A stretch of 64,000 bases of DNA from Saccopteryx bilineata (Eukaryota > Chordata > Mammalia > Chiroptera > Emballonuridae). Within the stretch, counting starts at the first letter, position 1. Each line of letters starts with the position of its first letter. This document shows, piece after piece, positions 8,311-20,584 of the stretch. The stretch covers positions 187,273,140-187,337,139 of the forward strand of contig NC_089493.1 in NCBI RefSeq assembly GCF_036850765.1. Reading direction: 5' to 3'. The position numbers were made by a program, and so were the translations under genes. Below the pieces are notes generated by a model. The model worked only from the letters and a program-made list of their open reading frames with translations. It searched no databases and was not told where the DNA came from.

Positions 8311-11300
8311 GTCTCCTTACATGACTTATTCATAGTTTAAAGAAGTCATTAGGCAATCACTTTGTGCCTTCAAGCCATGCTCTACCTAGTAGCAAAATAA
8401 CTAACTAACTAACTAAATAAATAAACATAATATTACAATGACCACTCTAATTCTAAAATAATCCCATTTTTTCTCCACCATTTGTGCTGGATTTTATGGC
8501 TAAGCAAACAGCAAGAGGTCTTACGATTCCGGCATAGAGCATTTACAACTGGTACCGCCTGCTAATTTTCCAAAGTCATCTCCTATATTCATAGTCCACT
8601 TTAATTTGATCTCCTGTACTCGTAGTCAACTTTGATTTGGCAGTCATCCTTATGGGAATTAAAGGCACCGTACTTGTTGCTCTCATTTGGAACATGAAGA
8701 AACTGACCCCCGCAACAGTGAGTGACACAACACAGCTTGTTAATAGTGATGGACAAAAGAGTTCATGTTATTATATGGCTGGCTCTATCACTTTACCCAA
8801 AGACACATCATGCAGTGGATGGTTTTTACAACTCGATTTTAAATGTTTTGCTTTTTCTTTTTCCCAGATGCCTGCTTATTTGTTTTGTTTTTTAACATTT
8901 GCACTTTTTTTTTTCTTTTTCAAGTCAAGCCCACCCTATAAAACAGACTCCGAGTGAACTGTTGTGGTCAGTGTAAGAATGTGTATAGACAGACTTCCCT
9001 CCTCTCCTAAAATGGACCCCCTGGGGAGAGAGAAAGCAGCTTGTAGCAGTACCAAATCTCATTTCCTTTCAAATAATAAAGTTGCTGGAAAAAAAACCTG
9101 TAAAAAAAGGAGGAAGTGGAAGAGTACACGCTCCAACTTGTGGGGTTCCTTACCTGATCTGAGTCTCCTTCCTTTGAAATTTGACTGTGATACGAGAGCA
9201 CATCAGCTATCGCCTTCAGTCTATAGTTAAAGATGACTAATTTTTGGCATTATCTGGTGGAGGCTAGAGTGAGATCTGCCCTCTTGTTGCTAGGGAGGCT
9301 GACTGCATACTCTGAGAAGAGCCGTGTCGCAGACACAGTGCAGAATGGACAAGTAATTTAAACCCCTTTCTCAGACCAGAATTGCCCTATAACTGCGTTT
9401 CGCCCTAAGATGGCATTAATTTTAAATTACTGTCTTTTTAACGTTCCTCTTGCTTGCCTTCATCCTGATTATACTCGTCTTCTAACCCACCAAATCACCG
9501 CCAAATCCTCTGAATGAAATGCATGTCTTCAAATGAGTCTTAGTCCTTACGTGGTTAAGTTGCACCTCTGGGATATCACAGAACAGTATCGGCCATCTTA
9601 TGTCAAGAAAAAAATAATGTCTAATCTTTGACAGAAATGAATTATTTCTTACGGGGACAGCTACATTTGGCCTGATGCTTGTCAGCTTTCGCTGGGAGAC
9701 GAGGAACTAAGAAATAGATTTCATCAAATGCTGAGATGGGAGGAAATGAAATCTTAGCAAAGAAAACAAGTTATGCCCCTGAAATGAATTGTACGAGCAG
9801 AAAGATATAGCAGGTGAAAGTGAATGTTAAAATCATTTGCCAACGGATGACATAAAACATTTTGAACAGATATTTAAAGGCAGAAAACCCTAATCTTACC
9901 AGTTTATTAAATATTCATGTATTCAAGAAAACTAAATGATCTCTAGAGTTTAGAATTGCTTACAAACATTCTGTGGTTTTAGCAATATTTTTTTTATGTT
10001 CTCCTGTTTCTTTCCATGAGTTGGCCATTTGATATGAGATTTAAAAAAAAAAAAAAGTTTGTACTGTAAAGTTAATCCCTTCGCTTGACTGTATCTTAAA
10101 GAACTCAACGCTTGCTTTACCTAGATCCATATTTAAATAAAAGGACCACATGTACCGTCTTGTATCAGTCAAGAATGATACATCATCTTTGTCAGAGAAG
10201 AAAGGGAGAGGACCTGATAGCTTAGGGATTAAGGGCAGATGCTGCAACCTTTCAACTCTGAGCCACCTCGTGCCATCTGTTTGTGGAAGGTTGGCTGTGA
10301 CAGAAATCATTACTATCTGAAGGCTGTTCGGTTGTCCCCTACTTGTCAGAGACATGGCGTTCTTCCCCCAGCTCTTGTGAGACAGTTGTTCATGTCACAC
10401 AAAACCCAGCCTGATCAGCAGCCAGCGACTTCACTCCCTTAGGGCACTGTGAAAGGCTCCCTACCTCTGCTCACCTGGAGGAGAAACACACTGCTCCCGG
10501 GCTTGTGTGCAGAGCATCTGCCTCTGCTACTTACCCACCTGGATCGTCTGCAGGCAGATAGCCTCCTCTTTTAACTATATTTCAAACAGCTTGCCTCCCC
10601 AAAGGAAAAGACCCTAAACATGCAGTCGGCAAATGTAAATAGATGAACTTCTCTGGGGTCTTTCTTACCCGGAAGAACACAACTCATTTGAAGAAAAAAA
10701 ATACATTCTCTGCACTCTCGTCATTTCACACCATAAATTTTAAGCAGAGAATATCATATAATTTTGTTTTATTTTTTATTTATGTATAATGTATAGAAAG
10801 AAAAGTGTGTGAGTTATAGGGACTGTCACAAAGTGAGATGCCTGGATGAAAGATGTCTTCATTAGCAAACAGACCCTAATCTAATCAGCATCACACAAAG
10901 CTCTCCTTGTAGCACCCCTTCCTCTCCGTTCCTACCTTCTCCCGAAAGCATCCTTCATTTTTGTTCTTCTACTGTTGTGTTTGGGGAGTTCCCTAGAGTG
11001 TAACTTAGTTCTTGATGAATTTTGTCTGAGTTTTAGCGCTCAAAAACTTACTTAACTGTAAGTAGCAAAATAAAGATAGAGGATAGGCACATTTAAAAAT
11101 GAGGTTTATAACCTTGAGACTTGGGTTACCTCCGGCCAAAGTTTGTTCAGGCTTATATTTTTATTTCTAATGGTGTCCTCTCATATTTTTCTGTCTATTA
11201 TTGAATGCATGGGCTCAGACATTAAGGGATAAATTACACAGAAACAGAATGAAAGCAAGCTAAGGCAGAGTTATCTCTGCATCCATGGTCGTATATATAT

Positions 11301-12984
11301 TTCTACCACTATTATTGTAGATGGGATATTACATTATTATTAGGTGGCATTTTTAACTCTTCTGGGTTTTGGTTGCTTCTCATATAAGTAGGAATGTTAA
11401 CAACAACTTGCTAAAGTCACATCTTACTAAGATCTACGATTCGAGGAACATGGTCTAAAATATGTCTTCCCACTTCGTGCTTTCTTACCGCTGAGACTCC
11501 TACAGGGTTGGAGTATTGCATTCTCTTTATCTTTACATGAGCAGGGGAGGTAGAAGGGGACTTCTCACACTACTTGTTTTGCGCTGGGGAATACAAGGTA
11601 TGGGAATGAATCTGTCTTTACGCCAAGGTCACAGCTGAAATGTCTATTTTCAACCATCTCAAGCCGCGTAGCAACACTCTGTTCATTCTTAGCAAATATC
11701 TTCGAGAGGTGGGATACAGACTTAATCTTTCACATTATACAGGTAAGAAATGAAATCGCTGAGCACTCAAGTGGTTTGTGAAGCATCAGTTAAAAGTCAG
11801 AAGAGGAGAAAAAAAAAAGATATTTGGTCTCTGGTCTTTTCTCGCAGGGTTTTCTATCAGGGCTCCCTGTGGCTCCCGAGCCATAAATGCACTTTTAATA
11901 GTCCCGGGTATGAATATTGGAGAGACTGCATTCTGCCAGAGGTGGAAAGTGACAAAGACAAAAGGCCCCTTTCTTATTAAGACCTTGACCTCTCGTGTTC
12001 AGTGTTCCCTTTTATTAAGTTCCTGGGCGACCTGCTTAATGGCAGAAATGTCAATGGCAGAAATTGAAAGAGGGGATCAATACTGGGCCTCGGTCAAAAT
12101 TTTACCGTTTATGTTTCCAAACACTGGAGTCCTCATGGAGACTTTTACATATTCACCGAAGTGCTTTCAGAGCGTAGAGGTCGGGCTCTTTAAATTGTTC
12201 GAGTGTTGGCAACCATCAGCGGGTCCCTGTAGATGAAAAACAAGGCACAGAGCCACTGTCCTCCTGTTTGATACTTGTTTTCCCAGAAGAGGGCTGGAGC
12301 TGCTGGCTCAAATGTCAGAATAAAACAAGACTTGTCTATTTTTAGCTCCAGCTCCCACAGTTTCCCTCCTCTTTAATCATACATCAAGATTTTAAACCAG
12401 CCACCCTTTTTCCAAGAGGCCCCCTAGTTAAGGGGAGCGAAAGTCAATAAATGTGGAAAAGCCTTTCATTCAAGGTAGTGCAATACATAATAATATGAAA
12501 TATCTTTATTTTTTTTTCTTAAAAAAAAGCACGCAATATTGTTGCCATTCTTTGAGGGTTTGCTTTTGGCTGTCTTAACCAGTGTGTGTGTGACAAGATC
12601 CTTGGTCACAGAAGTGAGCACAATGCCAAGGGTTCCATAAGGAATTAAAATGAAGAATAAAATAATAGCAAGAAAAATATAAGCTAGAAAAAGAAGCTTC
12701 GTTTCAAGAATTTTTTCTTTTTTTTGCACCATTCTGCTCATCACCTGATCACATAAAATGTAAGACATGGAAGCATTATCATTTTGTAGTCCCAAAAGAG
12801 AACATCTTAGGTAAGTGATAATAAGTATTGGAAGAGATTCAACTGTACTGAGATCTCCAGTAGTGATTCAGTGGTGGTACTAAGCATAGAGAAATAATCA
12901 AGTCACAGTAATAACTCTAATGTGGGTGTAGATAATGAGGTGGTGAAAATGTCAGTATACGTGAGAGTTTGAGCCAGAAGCATG
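8311..12984. other. Repeat-poor block, no gene recognised
   Basis: About 4.7 kb with almost no identifiable transposon, unusual for this window. Short TAAC tandem at 8399-8420. Frames at 11778-12236 (152 codons, plus) and 12466-12795 (109 codons, minus, one hydrophobic segment) are the longest, but have no recognised domain and no paired splice signals that I could identify. The segment 11780-12480 has balanced composition and could be conserved non-coding DNA. That is inference. Confidence 0.45.
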
Positions 12985-14110
12985 GATCAAATAGGCGCTT
13001 CAGTCATTTGTTCAACTAATACTTGTGGATGCTGACAATGCGCTAAGATCTGGGAATGGAGTAGTGTGTAAATAATTGTGGATATTGCATTCTTTGGGGG
13101 GACATAGATACGTCACAAGATAAATTGGTATGTCAGACAGTGCTAACCACTATGGGGGTTAAGAAATGGTTGTAGAGATGGTTTTAGCTCAGAAAGCATA
13201 ATCATGGAAGCCATATCTGATAACCGAAAAACAACAGAGACCTAAGCAGAGTAAAGGAGGGAGCCATGTAGATATAGCTGGGAAAAGTGTTTCGGGCACG
13301 GGAACAGAACAGGCAAAGGCACTGCGATGGGAAAGTTGTTGGTGTATTTCAGGAAGAATAGAGAGAGCAGCAGACACAGTGAGTGATCAAAGAGAAGGGG
13401 GGATAGGACATGAAGGGAGAGGTGGGGTCATGGTTCAGAATAAACAATACCTTACAGGTTGCAACAAGTGTTTTGGGGTTTATGCAGAGTGACTTAGAAG
13501 AGTTTTTTTTTCAGCCATTTTGAAGTTTTAAGCATGGAAATTAGTGACTGAATATGCCTTATAAAAGGATTATTCTGGCTACTCTGTGAGACTTATTTTC
13601 TTGAGTCCCCAGCATGGAGAGCAGGGAGGTTAGGAAGGAAACAAATGAACTGAGGCAATAGGTGGTCGTGATTTCCACTAGCGGGCAACAGTGAGAGAGG
13701 ACACACACAGTTTGATTCTGGGCGTATTTAAAAGGAGATCTGACAGGGTTGGCGATGAACTGAACTGAATGTGTGGTGTGAGAAGGGTGATGCCAAGGAA
13801 GATACCAAGGTTTTTGGCACACGGAAGTGGTAGAATAGACTGGCCATTTAGGAAGTTGGAGAAGATTGTAAAAAAATGAATTTCCGGAACATTGGAGGAG
13901 AAAGGGTTTGGGGGGACAGAGATATCAAGTTTAGACAACTTAAACTTCAGATTCTATTAGAAATCCTAGTAGACATATCAAAGCACGGGCTGGATATATG
14001 AATTGAGTACAAGGACCTAGTCAAGGCTAATTTTATAAATCAATGAATGATCAACTTATGGATGGGTTTAAAGCCACGAGTCGGAGTCAGGGTACCTAAT
14101 AAACAGGCAA
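12985..14110 (-). mobile_element. L2 LINE, long antisense fragment
   Basis: Read on the minus strand it follows the 3' part of L2: the terminal 'attgttcaac..tacttgtggatg' zone is at the left, then the 'ggcaaaggcactgcgatggg' and 'attattctggctactctgtg' phrases, then 'gtgatgccaaggaagatacc' and 'ggtttttggcac'. Over 1 kb is continuous but highly diverged and full of stops, so the reverse-transcriptase frame is dead. Confidence 0.75.
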
Positions 14111-14584
14111 GGTGGTAGACTGAATGAACTTCTTAATAAATTCATAAAATACAGGGTATCTCAAAGAGCCTTGTCAGCCCTTTATTCTTTGAAATCCAGT
14201 AAAAATTAGTCTTTACAATTAATTTGAGATGCATTTCTTATATATCCTAGGCTTAATGTCTGAGGAATCATTTTTGCGGTTTATCAAACTTCAGACAATG
14301 AGTTATAGCACCATTATCTGGACTTTACAAGAGACCTGCTCGCAGCATTTTTCATTCAGTCGTGTGTACACAAATTGAACATTGTCTCCTGTCCATTGTT
14401 CTTAACCTGCCTTCAATTGTGTGACAGTCTTTCATCCATTCTCATAAGATTGCTTATCAGATAGTGCTCTGCCTCTACAGTGAAATACTGATTAGTTCGG
14501 GGGAGTATTTTCTAGAGTTGATAAATCAATGTACAAAAGACACAGCATCTCATTTTAAAAGAAAGTTAACTCTCCAAGCCAGTG
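14111..14584. other. Unassigned sequence, no gene seen
   Basis: Nothing recognised. Confidence 0.45.
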
Positions 14585-14627
14585 TTTGTTTTGTTTTGTT
14601 TTGTTTTGTTTTGTTTTGTTTTGTTCT
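14585..14627. repeat. (TTTTG)n microsatellite
   Basis: About eight pentamer units, uninterrupted. Confidence 0.95.
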
Positions 14628-14910
14628 AAGTACAGGCTAGACAACATGAATTTCCAAAGATTTAATTTCTGGGAAATAGGAAGTTAAACAGGTTTCCACA
14701 CTACAGGACTTCTCAGGTCCTTTAATAAGCCAGTGAGCCTTGAGATGACAAAAAATAAGAGAAGCTCTATTATTTTTGTCCTTTCTAACTGGCCTGCGAA
14801 TTATTTTTTTAAAGCACAGTTCACAGATCTAGTGACCTAAGCTTATTCGATGCCAAATGCCTAACATGAATTGTTCAGTATTCTTTGATTTTAGACAATA
14901 AAAGTAAAAA

Positions 14911-15020
14911 TATATATATCTATATAAATATATATATGTATATATATATCTATATAAATATATATATGTATATATATATCTATATAAATATATATGTGTA
15001 TATATATATATATATATCTC
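14911..15020. repeat. 30-bp AT-rich tandem repeat
   Basis: Three consecutive 30-bp units (14911, 14941, 14971), each with a TATCTATATAAATATAT core and a TGTA end, then a degenerate (TA)n. Units one and two are identical; unit three has one change. Confidence 0.93.
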
Positions 15021-15225
15021 TACAAGCATGGTCAAAGGATCGTCCTTATGATTTACATAAATCATCTCATTTACACGCATGAAGTGCGTGCCAAGATTAT
15101 CCCCGGGTTACAGATGTCAGAGCAACAGTGGGGGAAGGGAATGAGCTCCCCAGGGGCAGAGCTGCCCGCTGGGAGTGCTGCCATCCACACCCACACCCTT
15201 TCACAGCAGAGTCCAGTCACCAAAT

Positions 15226-15401
15226 CAGCGGTTCTCAAAGCGCGGTCCCTGCACCAGAAGTGTTAGTGTCTCCCGAGAACTTACTAGAACTGCAAAGTTA
15301 GTCCCGTGTTATTTGGCACCTCTGCAGGCGGAGTTCAGTACTCTGTTCTGTAGTAAACCTTCCCGGTAATGCCGGCCCACGCCACCATGTGAGAACCACT
15401 G
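15226..15401 (+). mobile_element. MER5-like hAT-Charlie MITE
   Basis: The left end CAGCGGTTCTCAAAGCGCGG and the right end GAGAACCACTG are inverted terminal sequences typical of MER5A-type elements, about 176 bp apart. No clean 8-bp target duplication remains, consistent with age. Confidence 0.75.
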
Positions 15402-15691
15402 GCTTCGGTCTTTGTGATAACCTGGAATAGTACCCGAGCATGGTAGAGAAGTCTGAGAAGGTGGCTGGGTTAAAAGAAAATAACCATTGATTTATTCTAA
15501 ATTAGAGATCTCAGATTCTATTGTAAAGCAGAACCACCGTGGAGTTCTGAAAGCACCAAGATGACCTTCCAAAGCCTGACTGTCCTCAGGTGACACCAGA
15601 TGTAAAGGCTACTAAAAGCTCCACGGGTGATTTTGATGCATTCCCAGAATTGAAGTAAGTGTCGAAATCAACAGGGACAGTCATTTGCTTA

Positions 15692-15862
15692 TCTAGATCG
15701 GGGCTTCTGAAAATTTGATGTGCTTGGGAGCACCCAGAATTTATGGTTAAAATGTAGATTCTGATCCTGTATGTGGAGGGCGGGGCCCCAGGTCCTGGAT
15801 CTCTGTCAAGCTCCACGGTGACATTGATGCTGTTGGTCTGAAGACCTACATGTTGCATAGCA
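15692..15862 (+). mobile_element. Second MER5-like hAT fragment
   Basis: 'ggcttctgaaaatttgatgt', 'aaaatgtagattctgatcct', 'gggcggggccccaggt' and 'attgatgctgttggtctga' follow the MER5 internal order. The termini are eroded. The frame at 15586-15858 (minus) is a by-product. Confidence 0.65.
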
Positions 15863-16347
15863 AGAATTTAATTTACTCTGGCAGTTTCTCACTCTCTTAA
15901 ACTGGACTTTACATTTAATCACTATAAGGTTAAAAACCTAAACTTATCTAAACGACCTCTCTAGAGGAATGGTAAGTATTCTAGGCACACTGCGTTAGTA
16001 TTTAATTCATTATCTCTTCATTATGCAGTTGCTGATGGGCCATCTTGGTCTGCCTGGGGACGGGTTTAGACAGTGGACATAGGACATTCAGTGCTGGACA
16101 GAGTAACTCCCACACACACCGGGGCAAGTTTATCCTCCACAGGGTATGCAGTTCTACCTATTATAGGGTGACCCTATTCTAGTCTATAATATCTTGTAGT
16201 GAAATAACCACTCCTGGTGCTTCCCCGGGTGTAGGGAGATGTGGATGTGCAGATGCAGACTGCCCAGCAGGCTTTGATGAGCTACACAGACTGACTGGTG
16301 GGTGGAGCCACTGTTTAAATTAAGGCAGCCTGGCTTCAGAGTCCTCC
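15863..16347. other. Unassigned sequence, no gene seen
   Basis: No repeat recognised. The right edge is set by the hAT target duplication at 16348-16355. Confidence 0.45.
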
Positions 16348-16355
16348 GTCTAACC

Positions 16356-16892
16356 CAGGGGTCCCCAAACTACGGCCCGCGGGCCGCATGCGGCCCCCTG
16401 AGGCCATTTATCTGCCCCTGCCACACTTATGGAAGGGGCACCTCTTTCACTGGTGGCCAGTGAGAGGAGCTCAGGATGCATCTGTGCTCCTGGAGTACTG
16501 TGTGTGGCGGCGCCGCAAAGTGCGGTGTCACTCATGTACAGTACTACTTCCGGTGACACTGGACGCACGCCTCTCGGCTCCGGAAGCACGTCATATCACT
16601 TGTTACGGCTAGCAGTGACAAATATGGAACCGGACATTAACCATCTCATTAGCCAAAAGCAGGCCCATAGTTCCCATTGAAATACTGGTCAGTTTGTTGA
16701 TTTAAATTTACTTGGTCTTTATTTTAAATATTGTATTTGTTCCCGTTTTGTTTTTTTACTTTAAAATAAGATATGTGCAGTGTGCATAGGGATTTGTTCA
16801 TAGTTGTGTGTTTTTTTATAGTTCGGCCCTCCAATGATCTGAGGGACAGTGAGTGAACTGGCCCCCCTGTGTAAAAAGTTTGGGGACCCCTG
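16356..16892 (+). mobile_element. hAT transposon deletion derivative, 537 bp
   Basis: Perfect 16-bp terminal inverted repeats (CAGGGGTCCCCAAACT at the left and as reverse complement at the right) and a perfect 8-bp target duplication GTCTAACC at 16348-16355 and 16893-16900. The sub-terminal 'gcccgcgggccgcatgcggc' is strongly palindromic. The centre is not low-complexity and includes a short frame with an ATG at 16621, possibly a relic of the parental transposase 5' end. A shorter relative lies at 61195. No complete transposase is present. Confidence 0.9.
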
Positions 16893-17135
16893 GTCTAACC
16901 AGTCCTCTAGAGCTCTAAAGTATGCTTACTTAAGGAGGGGTGACTGTGGCTCAGGAGCACTAATATTTTACTAACTTTTTATCCTACTCTTTAAAAAATG
17001 TAGTTTGGATAGTTTTTTAAATAAATAGGTAGGTAAAATATTTGGCATATGTGCACATATATAAAATGTTGTTAGGATGCATGATTCAAAAAGTACAGAG
17101 ACCACTACATGTAGACCCTCAATATATTATATATA

Positions 17136-17208
17136 CTGCTCACAAAAATTAGGGGATATTTCAAAATGAATATAAAGCTATAAAATATTCTCTAATTTTT
17201 GTGAGCAG
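17136..17208. mobile_element. Tc1/mariner-like MITE, 73 bp
   Basis: CTGCTCACAAAAATTAG at the left is mirrored by CTAATTTTTGTGAGCAG at the right. The arms extend to about 30 bp with few mismatches, leaving almost no interior. Both sides are flanked by TA (17134-17135 and 17209-17210), the mariner target duplication. It is a tiny non-autonomous element. Confidence 0.85.
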
Positions 17209-17210
17209 TA

Positions 17211-18307
17211 TATTTGCTGAATAAATAAAAGTATACAATATAAGAATTACTTTCCTACACAGCCACATTGTCCTATAAAAAAAAATCCTTTTTTTTTTTT
17301 TTTTGGAAAGAGGAGAATTCCCACTTATATATCTTTGAGTTATTTTACGATAGTAGAATTGACTATCAACAGGATCTGTCTGGTAAGTAATTGATCCTAC
17401 TCATTCTAAGGTTCTCCTTTTACTCCCTTTCGTTGGCTTTCACTCTACAAGTCACTCAGATGCAAGCTGATAAATGAGTGCATCTTCTTAGCAAGCTGAA
17501 AGTATTGAAAATATAATTAGTTCAAGGGATTTCTAGGCTATTTTAAGGCACTTAGTAAAATTTGTTTAATATTTTGATATCACATCTCCATACGTTCTGA
17601 AGACATTAGAAGAATTTTGGCAACAGAATGAGTTCCAAATTATGACAGAACTGAAAATTTAAAATCACTCCAACAGAAGACAAAATGCTTGAAATATATG
17701 TTTCAATATGTATGCATATATTGAAATATATATTTCATAGATGATGGAAGGATTTTCTGGAAACAATTTAAATTTGTGACTTCTTCAATTATTCTTCATA
17801 ATTCAGATTCCATTTATTGCTCCAGTCATTTTTGACTAACATGTAGGGCATTGTTTTATCCATTTGAAAAAAAACTCCACACATAGTAAATTTAAGCAAG
17901 CTAAAATATTAATTTGGAGTATCCTAAAATGGGCTTTCAATTAAGTTCTCTATTTTTTTTTCCACACAGATGATAAAAAATACATTATTCCTTATAGCCA
18001 TTTTTTTTAAAGCTTCTTTAAACATTCATCATTTAACCAAATAGCAGGACAGTTCCACTAGAGTAATTTTCAATGCTGGGTTTAAATGCATTTTGAGAAA
18101 ATTAGGGTCTTTCTATTCCCCAACAGTGAAAACAACAACATTTGAGTACTTAAAAGGCACTATGGTCTATGTTTTGCATGAATTTTCTTATCTACTGTTC
18201 ATAATGAAGCAATGTTTCACTCAATCTGACCACATTCTCCTTCTCGATACATTTGCTGGACTTGAGCTCCCTAGAAACCCCACTCCCCACCGTTCCAAGT
18301 CTCTGAA
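17211..18307. other. AT-rich sequence, no gene seen
   Basis: Contains a poly(T) tract near 17288-17304 and an imperfect palindromic ATATG/CATAT zone around 17695-17740. No transposon or exon recognised. Confidence 0.45.
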
Positions 18308-18318
18308 AACAACATCTT

Positions 18319-18723
18319 TTTTTTTTTTTTTTTAATTTATTTTCTTCTGAAGCTGGAAACGGGGAGAGACAGTCAGACAGACTCCCGCACGCGCCCGACC
18401 GGGATCCATCCGGCATGCCCACCAGGGGCGAGGCTCTGCCCACCAGGGGGAGATGCTCTGCCCCTCCGGGGCGTCGCTGTGCCCCGACCAGAGCCACTCT
18501 AGCGCCTGGGGCAGAGGCCAAGGAGCCATCACCAGTGCCTGGGCCATCTTTGCTCCAATGGAGCCTTGGCTGTGGGAGGGGAAGAGAGAGACAGAGAGGA
18601 AGGGGGGGGGGCGGTGGTGGAGAAGCAAATGGGCGCTTCCCCTATGTGTCCTGGCTGGGAATCGAAACTGGGTTCCCCGCACGCCAGGCCGACGCTCCAC
18701 CGCTAAGCCAAACGGCCAGGGCC
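18319..18723 (-). mobile_element. VES-type SINE, A-type head, antisense, young
   Basis: The poly(T) at the left is the tail, and the head GGCCCTGGCCGTTTGGCTTA lies at the right. It carries the doubled 22-bp unit as in the 1146 copy, with its two CTCF-like cores each carrying a mismatch (18419-18430 and 18440-18451). Target duplication AACAACATCTT at 18308-18318 and 18724-18734 is perfect. The 109-153-codon frames over it are not genes. Confidence 0.93.
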
Positions 18724-18859
18724 AACAACATCTTAATTTCTTTGCGGGCTCCTCCTCCTTCCCCCACCAAACATTCAATTCTAGCATTCCCATGGCTTAT
18801 CCCCACATGTGCTGGATTTAATCGTGCTCTCAAGATGATATGCCCAACATTCTACCTTT

Positions 18860-19252
18860 AGTACTTGTGCACGGGAACTTATTTAAAAAATAGTGTTTTT
18901 GCAAATGTAATTAAGAATTTCTTATTTGAGATCATTCCAAATAGAAGACACTAAATTCAGTGACTATTGCACTTACAAGAGAATGGAGCGGGCAATCTGA
19001 GACACAGAGAGACATAGAGAAAAAAGCACCATGTGAAGACAGAGGCAGAGATTGGATTTCTACTACCATAAACCAAGGAATGCTACGACCCCTGGAAGTC
19101 CAAGAACAATTCTTCCCTGGAGACTTCAAAGGGAGCCGGTCCTACCAACACCTGACTTCTGGCCTTTAGAACTGTGAGAAAATAAATGTTGCTTTAAGCC
19201 ACCCAGTTTGTGGTAGTAATTGGTTATGAGAATCTTAGAAGACTAATACACC
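18860..19252 (+). mobile_element. MLT1-type LTR (ERVL-MaLR)
   Basis: 'gcaaatgtaattaag', 'acagaggcagagattggat', 'agaactgtgagaaaataaa' and 'aagccacccagtttgtggta' ending in 'actaataca' match the 3' two thirds of MLT1 LTRs, including the AATAAA polyadenylation signal near 19178. Ancient solo LTR; no coding capacity. Confidence 0.8.
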
Positions 19253-19257
19253 CCACG

Positions 19258-19703
19258 CCTCTTCTGCGCTCTTTCTTCTTGTCACCTTGTGTCCCAGACT
19301 GAGGAATCAGAAGTTCTACTTGCAGTCTAAGCCTCTTCTGTGTGCTTGAGACGTCTATCTGCTTTGTGTTTCTACTCGGCTGTCTTTTTTAGCATTCAAA
19401 ATTGACATGTCTCCCCAAGCTCTAGATCAGTCACCCCACCCTGCCTTATTTATGTTTGTCTTTTACTAAAATCATTCTTCATGTTCTTCTGTCTTAACTT
19501 TGGCCACCTCTGTATGTAACCTATTAACACTGCTATGATTTTTAACTTTACAGGTATTTCTCAAGTCAATTCATTTCTCCCAGTAGCCTCTGTGTTACAC
19601 GTATATTCAGTTCTTACTGAAACTTTTTTTCCACATTGGTTTCCCTGGCTCTTTATCTCCGTTAAGACTGGGACCGAAGATATCATTAAAAAATATAAAT
19701 CAG
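19258..19703 (+). mobile_element. L2 LINE fragment, left part
   Basis: 'gagtcaattcatttctccc'-like text and the sequence 'ttaaaaaatataaatcag' lead to the L2 line that resumes after the SINE as 'attatgccgttatccagc'. The two halves together read as sense L2. Confidence 0.6.
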
Positions 19704-20093
19704 CCTGACTGGGCGGTGGCACAGTGGATAGAGTGTTGGGCTGGGATGCGGAGGACCCAGGTTCGAGACCCCGAGGTTGCCAGCTTGAGCACGGGCTCAT
19801 CTGGCTTGAGCAAAAAGCTCACCAGCTTTGACCCAGGGTCGCTGGCTTGAGTGGGGGGTTGCTTGGTCTGCTGGGGGCGTACGGTCAAGGCACATATATG
19901 AGAGGGCAGTCAATGAACAACTAAGGTGTCGCCACGAAGGGCTGATGATTGGTGCTTCTCATCTCTCTCTGTTCCTGTCTGTCTACCCCTGTCTGTCCCT
20001 CTCTCTGACTCTCTCTCTGTCCCTGAAAAAAAGGAAATTAAAAAAATAATAAATAAATAAATCTTAACCTTTAAAAAAAATATATATATATAT
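19704..20093 (+). mobile_element. VES-type SINE, C-type head, inside L2
   Basis: Head CCTGACTGGGCGGTGGCACA, B box GGTTCGAGACC, GCTTGAGC-rich body, CAATGAACAACTAAGGTGTC motif, (CT)-rich stretch and an A/TA-rich tail. Target duplication ATATAAATCAG at the left (to 19703) recurs at 20094-20104. Confidence 0.92.
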
Positions 20094-20104
20094 ATATAAA
20101 TCAG

Positions 20105-20465
20105 ATTATGCCGTTATCCAGCTTAAAATTATAAAATGGCTTTCCTTTGCTCTTATTAGAAAATGTGTAGTTGTTCCCACGGCCTCTGAAGTTGTGTATG
20201 ACAAGGGCCTTGCTTATTTCTGTTTTCTCTAGCCTCATTTGACCACCCTATCCAGGTAAACTCTGTCTCAGCCTTCTAGATTCTGCATAGCGCTTAACAG
20301 AATATGCATGCACACCCTCACATTTATTTATTATCATGTTTTACTCACTTAGCTGTAAGCTCATGCAAGTTGACACGGTGTCTTTTTCTTCATCTATAAG
20401 TTCCTGGGATCTAGGACAGTCCCTAGGACTCTATAATAATTTTGAATGCATGAAAGAATGAAAAG
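20105..20465 (+). mobile_element. L2 LINE fragment, right part
   Basis: 'taaaatggctttcctttgct', 'gaccaccctatccaggtaaa' and 'agctgtaagctcatgcaag' follow the order of the L2 3' region, ending with 'ttttgaatgcatgaaagaat'. No intact frame. Confidence 0.7.
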
Positions 20466-20584
20466 AATACATATATCCTTGGTATATCTATTTGTCAGGT
20501 TCTCATAAAGGCTATTCAATTTTAGAACTCCAAAAGATAGCATAATGCTTGTGGAAGCTGCCTACCTACAATTATTAATCTTTA

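Noticed and set aside
11778..12236. 152-codon plus-strand frame as a gene
   Set aside because: No recognisable domain, no clear splice context or polyadenylation, and one such frame is expected by chance in 64 kb. Kept only as a point to check.
12466..12795. 109-codon minus frame with a hydrophobic helix as a small membrane protein
   Set aside because: The hydrophobic run comes from AT-rich sequence; the frame overlaps poly-A/T tracts and has no recognised family.
14911..15020. CRISPR array
   Set aside because: Units are contiguous with no spacers, AT simple-repeat derived, and the genome is mammalian.
18192..18861. Frames of 109-153 codons on both strands
   Set aside because: All are within an antisense SINE copy with clear target duplications.
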